A stretch of 64,000 nucleotides of DNA from Artemisia argyi. Its lineage: Eukaryota; Streptophyta; Magnoliopsida; Asterales; Asteraceae. Numbering within the stretch: position 1 is the stretch's first letter; every line of letters begins with the position of its first letter. Both the position numbers and the translations under genes were made by a program. The stretch spans positions 66,466,440-66,530,439 of the forward strand of contig CM060702.1 in the NCBI GenBank assembly GCA_030686995.1. Reading direction: 5' to 3'. The notes beneath the pieces are model-generated. The model did no database searches. It worked only from the letters and a program-made list of their open reading frames with translations, and was not told where the DNA came from. Below, piece by piece: positions 34,349 through 45,943 of the stretch.

Positions 34349-35477
34349 TTTAGGATTAGGGTTTCTTGGAGCCTTTTGATCATTTCCCACTCCTTTCCTA
34401 AGTCGTTGGATTACTAAGGCTTCATCTAGGCTTGACACGTGTTTTTGGAGGGAAATAAAAAGGGAGCAAATTGCTCTGTTTATATGGAAAGGGGGGGGGG
34501 GTGGTGCATTAATTGTGGTTGTCTCGTTAGGTATACTTGGTGGTGTGAGTGGTTTTGGCGGTGGGGAGGTGATGGGAGGTGGGTGATGGGATTGCGTTGC
34601 AGGGTGCAACTTGGGAGGGAAGGGTGTTTGACTGAGGTTTGACCCAGGGGTATTATTTAGAACGGTTTTAAAAGGGGTGTGGGCTTAGGGATTGGGCCAA
34701 GGGAAAAAGGTGGGCTGGGTGGTGTTTGTTTGTTGGATTGGATTTGGATTTGGGGCTTTTATAATAAAAAAGGTCCGGTTGGTTTGTTTATTATCACAAG
34801 GACCAATTGTGTAATTCTCCAAATATTGAGGGGCTGAATCTGTCATTCTTCCAAAGTTCACAAAGGGATGAAACTTGCCCATCCTTAATAGCACAAGGAC
34901 CCTTGTTGATTTTTCCATTTTTGAATTCCCCAGGGACCAAATCTGCCAAATTGTAAACTTCAGGGACCAAACATGAACTTTCACTAATCTTTCCACCCAA
35001 GAACCATTTTTGCCATAGAAGAATAGTACAAGGACCAAAATTTATTTTTCTCAAAGTTTTTACATCCCAGGGACCATTTTTGTCAGTTTTGCAAAGTTGA
35101 GGGACTAAACTTGTAATTTTGGGGAACTTTACACCAAAGGACTAAATATGTAATTTGTGATTCAAAAAGGACCTTTGGTGACTTTTTCATGTTTTAGAAT
35201 AACCAGGGACTAGTTTTGACAAGTTTTGAAAGTTGAGGGACTGAAACTGCCAATTATGCAAACTTTGTTCATTTTTCATTTGTTTTTGATTATTTTGCAT
35301 CTGAAACATATAAAACATATTCCTGGGATATTTTCAGTATTATGATGCATATTTGAGTGTTTTTGGATGTTTTGACAGCTCAGATTAGGTGAAAATGATG
35401 AGTATTTACACATTAATCAAAAACGGAAGAACAATTAGTTGCAGTTTGTATTTTAGCACAAAGTTTTTTCCAAACGG

Positions 35478-35588
<111 letters not shown>

Positions 35589-35822
35589 TAACTTTCAAAT
35601 GAGAACCCTTTTAAGTGCAAGAACTGCGAAAACCACCTTTTAGCCATTAGATTTGTTGATCAATGGTCAAAATTAAAGATGGCAGTTTTGTAAATAAAGA
35701 GAAAAAAAGAAAAATCTGATAAAAGTAAAAAGGGTATTATAGACATTTTAAAAAATAATAATCACACACACAGTTTTTTATATTTAAATTAGTAACCACC
35801 CATTTATTTATCTCTCTCTCCA

Positions 35823-35900
35823 TATAAAACGCCTCTATTTCTTTCATCTTTTCCAAAAATCCTTCTCTCCCCTATAATCCTAATTCACAGCCGCCGCCGC
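35823..35900 (+). promoter_or_regulatory. Promoter-like segment inside the transposon
   Basis: TATAAAAC at 35823 follows a CT-rich stretch; about 65 bases on comes a CT-rich leader-like stretch with CCGCCGCCG. This is the look of a plant gene's 5' end. A following duplication, 35935-36015 and 36018-36100 (about 85 bp), keeps no long reading frame. It may be captured host promoter or 5' UTR. Confidence 0.4.
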
Positions 35901-36989
35901 CTCTTTCTTGAGTTTCGAAAGAAACCTTCACTTTTGCTTCAATCTGAGTTCGAGAAAAAAATGTGTATGTTTCGAAATGCTTTTTTATTTTGAAAGATTC
36001 GATTAAGGGTTTTTGTTTGATTTGAATCCGAGTTGAGAATAAAGTGGGTATGTTATGAAATGCTTTTTTTGTTTTACTAAGATCGATTAAGGGTTTTTAT
36101 TAGATATGTAAAGTTCTTATTTAATTTATAAAAAAGGGACTAGAAATATAAGTATCGTATATCATGTTTTAATATCTTTTGAAAAAGATGAAGCCTCAAT
36201 GGGTCCTTTTGTTTGGTTTGAACCATTCTAATTGATTGTTCATTAATCATTCTTAGAGGATGTAGTATGCTGTGGGAATCGTCGGTTGTTAACACACCTG
36301 ACCCGTCAATTGTGAGAGTATGTGATTTCAGCCAGGGGCTAAGTTTTCATCTTTTTTCTTCTTTTTCAATTTTTAAATGTATGAACGTGTAACTCATATA
36401 TGATATGTTAAAAAAATCTTGCATAATGCTTGTGAAAACCAGATCCATCATGAAAGAAAAGTGAAAATACTTTTGACTTGTGTTGATGATTCATTTAATT
36501 TTTTTTTTATTGAATTGATTTGTTCAAGGTTACAACATATGCATTAGATCAATTATTATATTGTTAAGCGTTTTGGTTCAATTTTTTTTTCACAAGGATT
36601 ATTTGGACTGTTATGTACCTAATAGACATTTTAAAGGTGTAAGTATATGTTGTAGTTTGAGGTGGATCTTGCAAGTTTGTTTTTCTGGTTTATAATTTAA
36701 AAACGGAATGCTTAAAACATGTATGTTTTAAAAACAAGTACGTTTTAAAAACATGTAAGTATATTTTTTATTGTGACAAATTTAGATTATAATGCTGGTT
36801 GGTTTAATTGTTTTCATGCATGATTGTTTCAGATTGATTGATGAAGACGATGATATAATTTAAGACCGAGAAGCGGATGAACACGAATATACATGAAGAT
36901 AATTTGCAGACTCTTGGAGATCTATGATTATTACATGTGTTTTTGTACTTGTAATCAACTGAAATGTAACTTTTAAGTATATCAATACT

Positions 36990-37155
36990 GTTTTTTTTAT
37001 AATGCTTTATTTATGCACTTTGACTATTTGAAGTAAAAAACATGTATGCACCTTGACTATTTTGAGAAAAAAAACATGTATGTACTTTTACTAATTGAAA
37101 ACATGTATGCACTTTGACTATTTGGGAAAAAAAACATAAATGCACCTTTGCCTAT

Positions 37156-37204
<49 letters not shown>

Positions 37205-37286
37205 TGCACCTTGATATTTAAAAATAAAAAATAAAAATGATTAGGTATAAAAATATGTATGCACCAAGACTATTTGAAAACATGTT

Positions 37287-37290
<4 letters not shown>
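36990..37290 (+). repeat. Degenerate repeat of a 40-50-bp unit, with (AT)n
   Basis: Units containing ACATGTATGCACC followed by TTGACTATTTG recur about six times with varying spacers, broken by an AT tract at 37160-37201. Further AT tract at 37290-37382. Confidence 0.7.

Positions 37291-37382
<92 letters not shown>
37290..37382. repeat. (AT)n microsatellite
   Basis: 93-bp AT tract inside the inverted-repeat transposon. Confidence 0.95.
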
Positions 37383-37383
<1 letters not shown>

Positions 37384-37571
37384 CAAATTTTAATATTTAT
37401 TAAAAACGGGAATTACAAAAAAATATATATATGAAAATGTCTTTTTCTATTATACCCTTTTGAATTAAATAAAAATAACAAAATGCTATGGAGCATTAAA
37501 TGATGTACATTGTGTATTATTAGTTGCAAAAATGTGGTTTTCGCACTTAAAATGGTTCTCGTAAGAAATGG

Positions 37572-37575
<4 letters not shown>

Positions 37576-37632
<57 letters not shown>
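37576..37632. repeat. (AT)n microsatellite
   Basis: 57-bp AT tract abutting the right end of the inverted-repeat transposon. Confidence 0.95.
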
Positions 37633-37635
<3 letters not shown>

Positions 37636-38422
37636 CTAATATTTGTGTTGATTTGATGTTGTTTGGTACAACATTTTTTGGTTGTTATAATACAAAATTA
37701 TGTGATATTTTGTATAATGTTCACGCAAAATTTTGTTTCATTTGGTGCAAAATATTGTGGTAAAGTAGTGCCTATTTAAAGTTATTGGTGCGATTTTGTG
37801 CAACTAATTTTGTAACATCAGAATAAACAAGTCGCTCGATTTTGTATCGAATATTGGAAGTATGGATGTTGCAAATATTCTTTTGTGAATATTAGAGCAA
37901 ATAATCAAACTACTTGTTATTCTAGAAAGATGAATAATCGTCAAGACTTGTTATTAACTCATATTGCTAATAATCAAACGGTTTGTCATTATGTAAGAAA
38001 TGACTATATGTTGAATATAACCGTGTAGGACATTGTGAAATGTCAAGAAAGAACACACATACAGATGACAACGAATTATGTTGGTTTATGTAACTAACTT
38101 GAAGTGTGTGATTGTCATCAAATGTGAGCTATTGTCCATTCGCTAAGTTGGACATATTTTGATTGCGTAAAATGATTACACGTTGATTTTATGTGATTAT
38201 AATCACACAATAAATTGTGATACTCACATAATGATAAAGAGATTAAATGTGATTATATATATAATCACAAGTGAATTGGAATGACACGTTATAAGTGTAG
38301 GACTTACACATATAACTGGGATCATCCTAAAACTTGTTTGTTTTAAGGTGGTGATTTGTCTAAAAGAAGAATGTTAGTAGATGAAGCTATGAGTAATCAG
38401 AATGATGCATCTTCTGTCATAC
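37633..38422. other. Anonymous DNA, possibly decayed zinc-knuckle coding sequence
   Basis: No intact frame. Short plus-strand stretches near 38,010-38,050 and 38,290-38,340 read like broken Cys/His motifs (for instance YKCRTYTYNWDHPKTC), possibly a decayed gag. After removal of the inserted solo LTR it continues at 53123. CATAC at 38418-38422 is the left duplication of that LTR. Confidence 0.3.
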
Positions 38423-39389
38423 TGTAACACCCCCATTTTTAAAGTTTGTCGCAGCGGAAAAGTAATTTGGGTGTTACGGTGAGGATCGAAGTTTTAACCA
38501 CATAAAACGGTTTAAAAGAAACGTTTTGAAAATTATTTGTCATTTAAATAATAATTTTGATAAAAGATGAACCATTTGATTTAAAATCTTATGAAAAGAT
38601 ATAAAGGCTTGTAAAAATGACAAATTTGATTTTTACACCATTTTAATTTATCAGAGTAATAAATGCCCACTCCGTGTCTTGTCCTGCTCATTTAAATTAC
38701 CTGAGATACACATGCTTAAAAGTGTCAACACAAAGGTTGGTGAGTTCATAGAGTTTTAGGAAAAACCCTTTATTTTGTTAGATTTCAGGAATATTTGGTA
38801 TTGTTAAAATACAAACATTAACGAAACAAGTATCGAATATAATCACAAATAAATCATATAATTATTCAATCACATTCAATAAATCATCAATAATCTTAAC
38901 ATGAGCTGGAAACTCATGATACTAAATCGATCAGATAAACAATTCACATGTGGGCGAACCTATACAGCTGTATCTAAATATATATGTTGAATACATATAT
39001 ACTATTCCTTTATAGATATTGCACCAAGCCTCATGACACGCAAGACGTTAACAGAAGGGGTGTTCTATCAAATCAATGACAGATTTTGCCCTCGAATCGT
39101 AGGTGATTTGCCAATTCCTACTGAATCTCAAATATAGTGTATCACGACTAATACGACTAACCACATGCATAATGGCATTCCGTCAAGTATTAGTGGGATC
39201 GGAGGTCAATCCAAACAGGTTTCGAATCTGTCCACTATATTCGCGCTCACGTTACGGTGATTAATGGCTCATGATTGAGGGACTATATGGCGATAAGCTA
39301 ACTTAGGCAATATCAAGGACTTATGGGCTCATTTAGCATAACATCATGAAATCAATTATCGTATCACAGAAATCAATTTGAAAACAGTA

Positions 39390-39677
39390 TCGTTTGAGTA
39401 TCAGAAATTTAGTTTGGAAATAGCATCGCTTGAGTATCAGAAATTCAGTTTGAAAATATCATCTTTTGAGTATCCGAAATTCAGTTTGAAAATATCATCA
39501 TTTGAGTATCAGAAATTTAGTTTGAAAATATCATCGCTTGAGTATCAGAAATTCAGTTTGAAAATATCATCATTTGAGTATCAGAAATTTAGTTTGAAAA
39601 TATCGTCGCTTAAGTATCAGAAATTCAGTTTGAAAATATCATCATTTGAGTATCAGAAATTCAATTTGAATATTTCG
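39390..39677 (+). repeat. 36-bp minisatellite, eight copies, in an open frame
   Basis: Eight tandem copies of a 36-base unit with TTTGAGTATCAGAAATTCAG as its first part, about 90% alike. Because the unit is a multiple of three, one frame stays open and reads SFEYQKFSLKIS repeated. It lies inside the Tekay-type solo LTR, has no neighbouring coding sequence, and is most simply a noncoding minisatellite. Confidence 0.9.
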
Positions 39678-41213
39678 CCAGTAATACATTTATATCACAT
39701 ATCACAATAATCGAATCGAGAACATTTTCATATGAATAACAATATTTCAGTCAAATAATTTATTAATAAATATATATTCCACATACCACAATAATCACAT
39801 GGGAAACATTAATATATTATAATTCACAAATTATATTATTTTAATATCAATTAGGAAATTGATTTGAATCATGTATTTTATTTTATTTCATATACTTATC
39901 AAGTTATCAAAGTATATGTAAGCATGTATCTCCCCCAATGAGTTAAAAACAATTATTTGAAATGGGGCTATGACTTACCTGGATTGATTTGGAAAGGATG
40001 AAAAGTAAGATAGAATGAGATTTATGGGAATGTCTTTGACACAGAACCTGATAAATAAATTTATCAGAGAATATAACCAAATACTATTTGGTAAATACGA
40101 ACGAATAACGAATAAACATTATTCGTTATGACAAATAGATGATGTGCAGTGAAATATTATGTCATGCATGATATGTTAAAAATACTTTATTTAAAATATC
40201 CATCGTAGTTTTACCTTTTTAATCGTAAATAATAATATTAACTTTTTAAATATCGTTATATAGATAATTAACGTAAAAATAAATTATATATATATAAAAT
40301 GAAACGAATATGCATATGACGTGAGGGTTGCCGTAAAATAAAAAATAAAATAAGAATGTCAAATGGATTAAGTGTAGTCCTTGTCCTTTTTCCAATTTTA
40401 CAACTTTTATGCTAACGGCGTTAGCGTCACACCGTTAGTCCTTTTTATATATATTTACAATTATAGTCCACTACATGTCCAATATTACAATCTAAGCTTG
40501 TAATAATATTATATTATCAATTTTTATCCTTTCTTTCTGTTTCTACATTTCTAGTCCTTAGTTTTCACAGTTTTCACATTTAGTCCCTATACGTGTCGTC
40601 ACGTTACATTTTTAGTCCTATTTTTGCAAAAGTGATTATAAAAATTTTATAAAAATTTCCGTGGCTTCTCTGATTAATTTCTAGCTTATTTCAACTGCTT
40701 ATTTCATAAAAAGCTTATTTATTTAGCTTATGGGCCTTGATTCGAACCAAACTAAGGCCCATTTAAAAATTTAGAGGCGAGGGCATAGAAATTCTTTTGG
40801 GCTTGAACTTGGGTTTACTTTGTGATTCTGAAAATGTATTTTATGGGCCCAGTGGGCTGTTAAAACGTAAGGTCTTGTTGGGCCTTGGTTAAGCCCACTC
40901 GACAACCATATTAGTTTTTATATAAGTTTTGTTTTGAAAAATCTGGTTTATGTCGATTTGCTTTGGCTCGAGTAGGGTGTCAAAACGTGAATATTTTTAT
41001 AAGTCGTGTATATGAAACTAATAGTTTTCTAGGTGGTCTATTAGTACGTAGAAAAATATGGTACGTTTGTTAAGTGAAATAAAAAGTTATACGTAGGTTT
41101 TGTGGCATGTTTGGATCGATTACTTATTTTGAAAAACTTGAAATAATCACTAAGTGTTTTAATGAAATTTATACGCGTGACATGATTTGAAATGGACTTG
41201 TTATATGCATGTA

Positions 41214-44200
41214 TGATTCGCCTCAAACGGTCAGATAATTATTGGTCAACAACTTGTGAATGGTCAATTATAATAGTCAAACAGATGAGGCAAATGCTTC
41301 CGGGGTAATACAGTGTTTTCCCGGGTCGTAATGTCCCAACGAGGTTGTGATGGTATTAAAAACGAATCTGTGATCAGTGAATGTGAACAGGAAAGGTATA
41401 AGTGTGTGTGTGTGTGTGTTTAAACTAGGGTTTATAAAGTAAAATGACTTAGATAAGCTAATGGAATGATTACGTGAAAGCTAGGTATCTAAAACGTATA
41501 AACGTACACCAATTTAAAATCAGACGCGACTGCGTACTGAGAAAAAGGTGAGTTTTAAGAAAAATAAACTACAAGGGTTAAAAATGAAAATCCTATAAAC
41601 TTTAAACTTAAAATAAAATTAATTTAAAAAGAAAACTATTTTTTAGATTATTTTATTATTTATTATTAATTATTTAATTAAAAACTACTTAACTATTTAA
41701 TTAAAATTAAACTAAAAATGATAAACAATACAAATTAAGCTAAAAACTTATAAAAATAATTTCTAAACTTAAATTAGAACTTGAAGAAAGTATAAAAAAT
41801 AAAAATAAATGTTTTTGTCTTTTTATGAATTTTCTATTAATTAAAAATTATTTATATTAATTAAATTATTTTAAATTACAAATAATACTAAAATGACTTA
41901 TAAAATTATGAAAAAATTTATAAAATTATTTTATTATTTATAAAAGCTATAAAAAATATAAAAACTAGGTATTTCCTTATAAAAATTAATTATGCTATTT
42001 ATAACTTAATTATTGATTAATTATTAAATAAACTAATATTAATTATAATAAATACTAAATTACAAAATAAAAATCTGAGAAAATTATTAAAAATACTTTA
42101 ACCTAAGAGGAAATTAATAAAAATATAAAAACACAACTTTCTTAATTAAAATCTAAAAATGAAAATTAAAATTAAATTAAATCAAGTAGAAACTATCACT
42201 TATTTTTATGTTGTATTTTCTGGATTTTTCTTTTATAAAACTAAATTATACCTAAATATAACTAACTTTTGTAAAAACAATATTTTTATAACTTATTAAT
42301 AAGCTAGATATAAGCTACTAACCCTAACAGTTGACCAAAGTTGACCAACTAAGCTAATAAGCTCACCTGAGCTTGTGTGGGACCCACTATGGTAAAACTT
42401 GGTTCCTTAGAGTTATATGAACTATATTGAGTAAGTTTTAACCAAATAAGCAGCCTGAATAAGTCACAAAACACAAATAAGCACATTGCTTATTTCACTT
42501 CTAAGACAGAATAGGGACAAAGATCAAGGCCAAAACTAAGTGGGGTCCACTGGGTGCTAGGTCAAACTAGTGGTCAATCCTAAGAGTCTAATAGGAGGGG
42601 GGTTGTAAGAACCTAAGTTTGAGGTCTGGGGCCCACTGGGGTGGCCACAAATCACCACCAAAGTGGTGGTGATGGACTAGGTCTGAATGAGCAGGGCACA
42701 CCCTTGCCCTGCAAGTGAGTTTGAGGGTCTGTGGGACCCACAGATAAAATCACAAAAATATAAAAACTATAGGAAATCAAAGATGAGCTAGTAGGCTATT
42801 AATATAACAAGTTTCAAGTCCTAGATCCCAATCCTAAATTCTAAACAAATCTTTGAAGTTTTGTAAAAATCTGAGAATGACAAATTTGACTTTTTAGTGA
42901 AACTTGCTAGTTTGACTTTTATGAGTTTCTATCTTGATTTTATGATTGATTGTGACTAATTAAGTTATAACTAAACTAAAATAAGCTAAATTACTTACTT
43001 ATGATTAGAACTTAAGGCTTGTGGATCCCAAAATCCTTGACAGTTGACTGTCAAGGGAATTAGAATTGAATTTTGACTTTTGGTTGTATAAGTGACTAAG
43101 TTATGGGTTTCACAGACCTAGTTATGGCATATGTTATGTGTCTAAATGAATTATATCAAGTAACAAATACCCAAGCTCAGTGCATTAGCCAAATCCAAAC
43201 ACCCTTTATATTTATGAATTTAAGGTTTATACTTAACTAAACTAGGATTAGACCTAACAATACCTAACTACTGATCTTAACCAATTTAATAACTATATAT
43301 AAAACTAATTAAGCAGTAAAATATAGCTACTAATAATAAGGAAAGTTAAATGCAAAGATCAAACTTGACTTACAAGTGGTATGTGACTGAGATTATGGAA
43401 CAAGGAACCAAGATCTACTTAACAACCTTCCACAAGGTTACTAATACCATATACAATCCAGAATGCACCTTTATCAGTTCTCTTCTTCCTCAAACTATAT
43501 TTTTTTATTTATTTTTGATTTTCTTGTATTTTTTTAAGTATTTTTCTTTTGTTAATTTATTTTGATGACTAAGACTTCTAAAGCTTAACTTAAGCTTTGT
43601 CAGAGCTTACTTGAGCTTATAGAATCCAGAAACAAGACTAAAAACAACAACTAAGCTTTTGGTGGTTTTTGAAATAAGATTAAATTGCATAAACTGAAAT
43701 CAGAACTGAAACTTGAAATTGATGATTACCAAAGTATAAGGATACACTAGAACAACTTAATTGATTGCTTACAAGCTCAGAATTACACTGAAAGACTAAA
43801 ATTACACTAATCGACACTAAAACTAAACTAACTAATCTAATACTACTCCTCTTCTGCTTCTTTTCCCTTTTGTAGCCATCTTCTGAGTTTGTGGGACCCA
43901 CTGGGTCATTTCCCACCATTTGTTAGCCCTTGATATGGTCAAAGTAATCCACACCGTTCAAAATACCTTTTTCGCGCCAAAAAGTCATGGACCTGTGGAG
44001 GTTGCTTGTGAGGGTTATAAGGCATTAAATGCTCTTTGGTGAGACGTGGAGGACAAGGGGAGACAGCTGGGGTGAGGTGGTGGTGAAACCACTAAGGTGG
44101 AAGGTGGTTTTGGCTGTGTGAGGGAGGTGGAAGTGGTGGTGGTTTTAGGCGGGGTTTGACCAGGGTGGTATTTGGTTTTGTTGACCGGGCGTTGACCCTG

Positions 44201-44923
44201 GGGTGGGCTGGATTCAGGTAGAGTGGGCTTGGTTATTGTATTGGGTTTAGTTGTTGGGTGGGTAAATAATATAAAGGATCCGTTTGGTTTTAATGCTACA
44301 CAAGGACCATTTTTGTAATATAGGTAAACTTGAGGGGCTGTTTGTGGCATTTTTCCAAATTTATCACAAGGGTCAAAATTGCCATATATGAATAGTATAA
44401 GGGTATGTTTTGATAATTTTCACTTTTAAATACCCGGGGACTATTTATGCCAAACCTTCAAACTTGAGGGACCAATTATGTAAATTTACCAAACTTCACA
44501 CCAAGGACCATTCCTGCAAAAGATTAGTAATACAAGGACCAAAATTAATTTTTCTCAAAGTTTTTACATCCTAGGGACCATTTCTGTCAATTTCTAAAGT
44601 ACAGGGACTAAACTTGTAATTTTGTGAAACTTTGCACCAAAGGACTAAATATGTAATTTTATGATTAAAAAGGACCTTTGATGACTTTTTCAAGTTTTTA
44701 GAATAACCAGGGACTAGTTTTGACAATTTATGAAACTTGAGGGACTGAAACTACCAATTATGCAAACTTTGTACATTTTTCAACTGTTTTTGCATATTTT
44801 GCATTTGAAACATATAAAACACACTTCTAAGATATTTTAAGTATTTTGATGCATATTTGAGTGTTTTTGGATGTTTTGGCAGCTCAGATTGGTATAAAAT
44901 GATGAGTATTTAGACACTCATCA
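41214..44923 (-). repeat. 3' LTR of the Athila-like element
   Basis: 3,710 bp, TGATTCG to TCATCA in plus-strand reading. It keeps about 275 bp (roughly 41,930-42,200) that the other LTR lacks. Confidence 0.92.
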
Positions 44924-44959
44924 ATCCCCCACACTAAACTATTGCTAGTCCCTAGCAAT
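44924..44959 (-). promoter_or_regulatory. Polypurine tract and adjacent perfect hairpin
   Basis: On the minus strand the tract AGTGTGGGGGAT abuts the 3' LTR. Just upstream of it lies a perfect hairpin, arms ATTGCTAG/CTAGCAAT at 44941-44959, three-base loop. Confidence 0.8.
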
Positions 44960-45660
44960 CTTTTGAGAAAAACTTAATGGATTTGAAAAACTCTTTACCA
45001 AAAGCCATCACTTCTGGAGTAGCCAGGTGTAAGAACAGTGGCACACCTGATAACCGTGTGATTTTGAGCAAACCACCAGCTGTCAACGGATTTGATTAGT
45101 CTTTACCAAAAGCCGTTTGCTTCTGGACTAGCCAACTTTTGATGGAATAGTCAACATCTTGGTGAGCTGATTACCAATTATGGTTTTTCCACGGCCTTTA
45201 CCACAAGCCATAATCTTGCGGGCTAGCCAAGTCATTCGCTTAATGGGATATGGGGAGTTGAGGAACCATACAATTTTTGGCAAATTGCAAGCCATAAACG
45301 GGTTTGAGTTATCTTTACCAAGAACCGTTTGCTCCTGGATTAGCCAATCCTTATGTGGGTTAGACATGGCTGACTGATAACCATTTATTGCGTTCTAAGT
45401 GAGAAAAAATTTTAAAATTTTGGCTAAAATGGGGGTTCTTGATGGAACATGTGTTTAAATTCGTTAGAATAACGAATCTCCCCCCACACTTAGAACTGAA
45501 TATTGTCCTCAATATTCAAAGTACCGGGTGTAAAACCAACATTTAGAACGTAAGAAGAAAATATTCCATAGCCTTTATTTAAGATGTATATACATACAAT
45601 TATTTTTTTAGATAAAACTTCTTAAATAGAAGCTATCACTATATTTACATTTTTTTTAGA

Positions 45661-45718
<58 letters not shown>

Positions 45719-45943
45719 CATGTGGGGTATCTCCCCCACACTAGGGTAAAACATGGGTGAAAACCTATGTACATGCTACTGTTTTTGATTACCGAGTCGC
45801 TAACTTGACTCGACCCCGAATTCATTTGTCCATGGGGAAGTAAGTGGAAGAGACAATCTCAATCGGACTTTCATTCAAGATGTTCGGATAAACATTTGAA
45901 GCACGTGAAAGTTCCACTCCGATGAGACATAATGACACCCGGC
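44960..45943 (-). other. 3' noncoding region of the Athila-like element, with (AT)n
   Basis: Near-repeats of a CTTTACCA-GCCATAA-GGC-TAGCC pattern occur at about 44,995, 45,100, 45,200 and 45,315, each about 90-110 bases apart, suggesting a degenerate tandem unit. AT tract at 45663-45717. No coding region. Confidence 0.6.

Larger units (their letters stand above)
21083..35419 (-). mobile_element. Solo LTR, Athila type, split by a nested Sirevirus
   Basis: Two pieces, 21083-23844 and 33931-35419, together about 4.25 kb, align along their length with the LTRs at 41214-44923 and 48387-51830. Shared points are the TGATT start, the CCCGGGTCGTTATGTCCC stretch near 21180, the AGGACC-rich stretch near 34800-35230 and the GAGTATTTACAC end. 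Ends are TG and CA. Flanks AAAAG (21078-21082) and AAAAC (35420-35424) match at four of five bases. With no interior attached, this is a solo LTR left by recombination, and its divergence makes it older than its relatives here. A minus-strand TATA element lies at 34340-34348. Confidence 0.8.

Noticed and set aside
43350..43565. Near-identical 71-codon frames at 43350-43565 and 50242-50457 as a conserved small gene
   Set aside because: They are identical because they lie in the two LTRs of one recent element.
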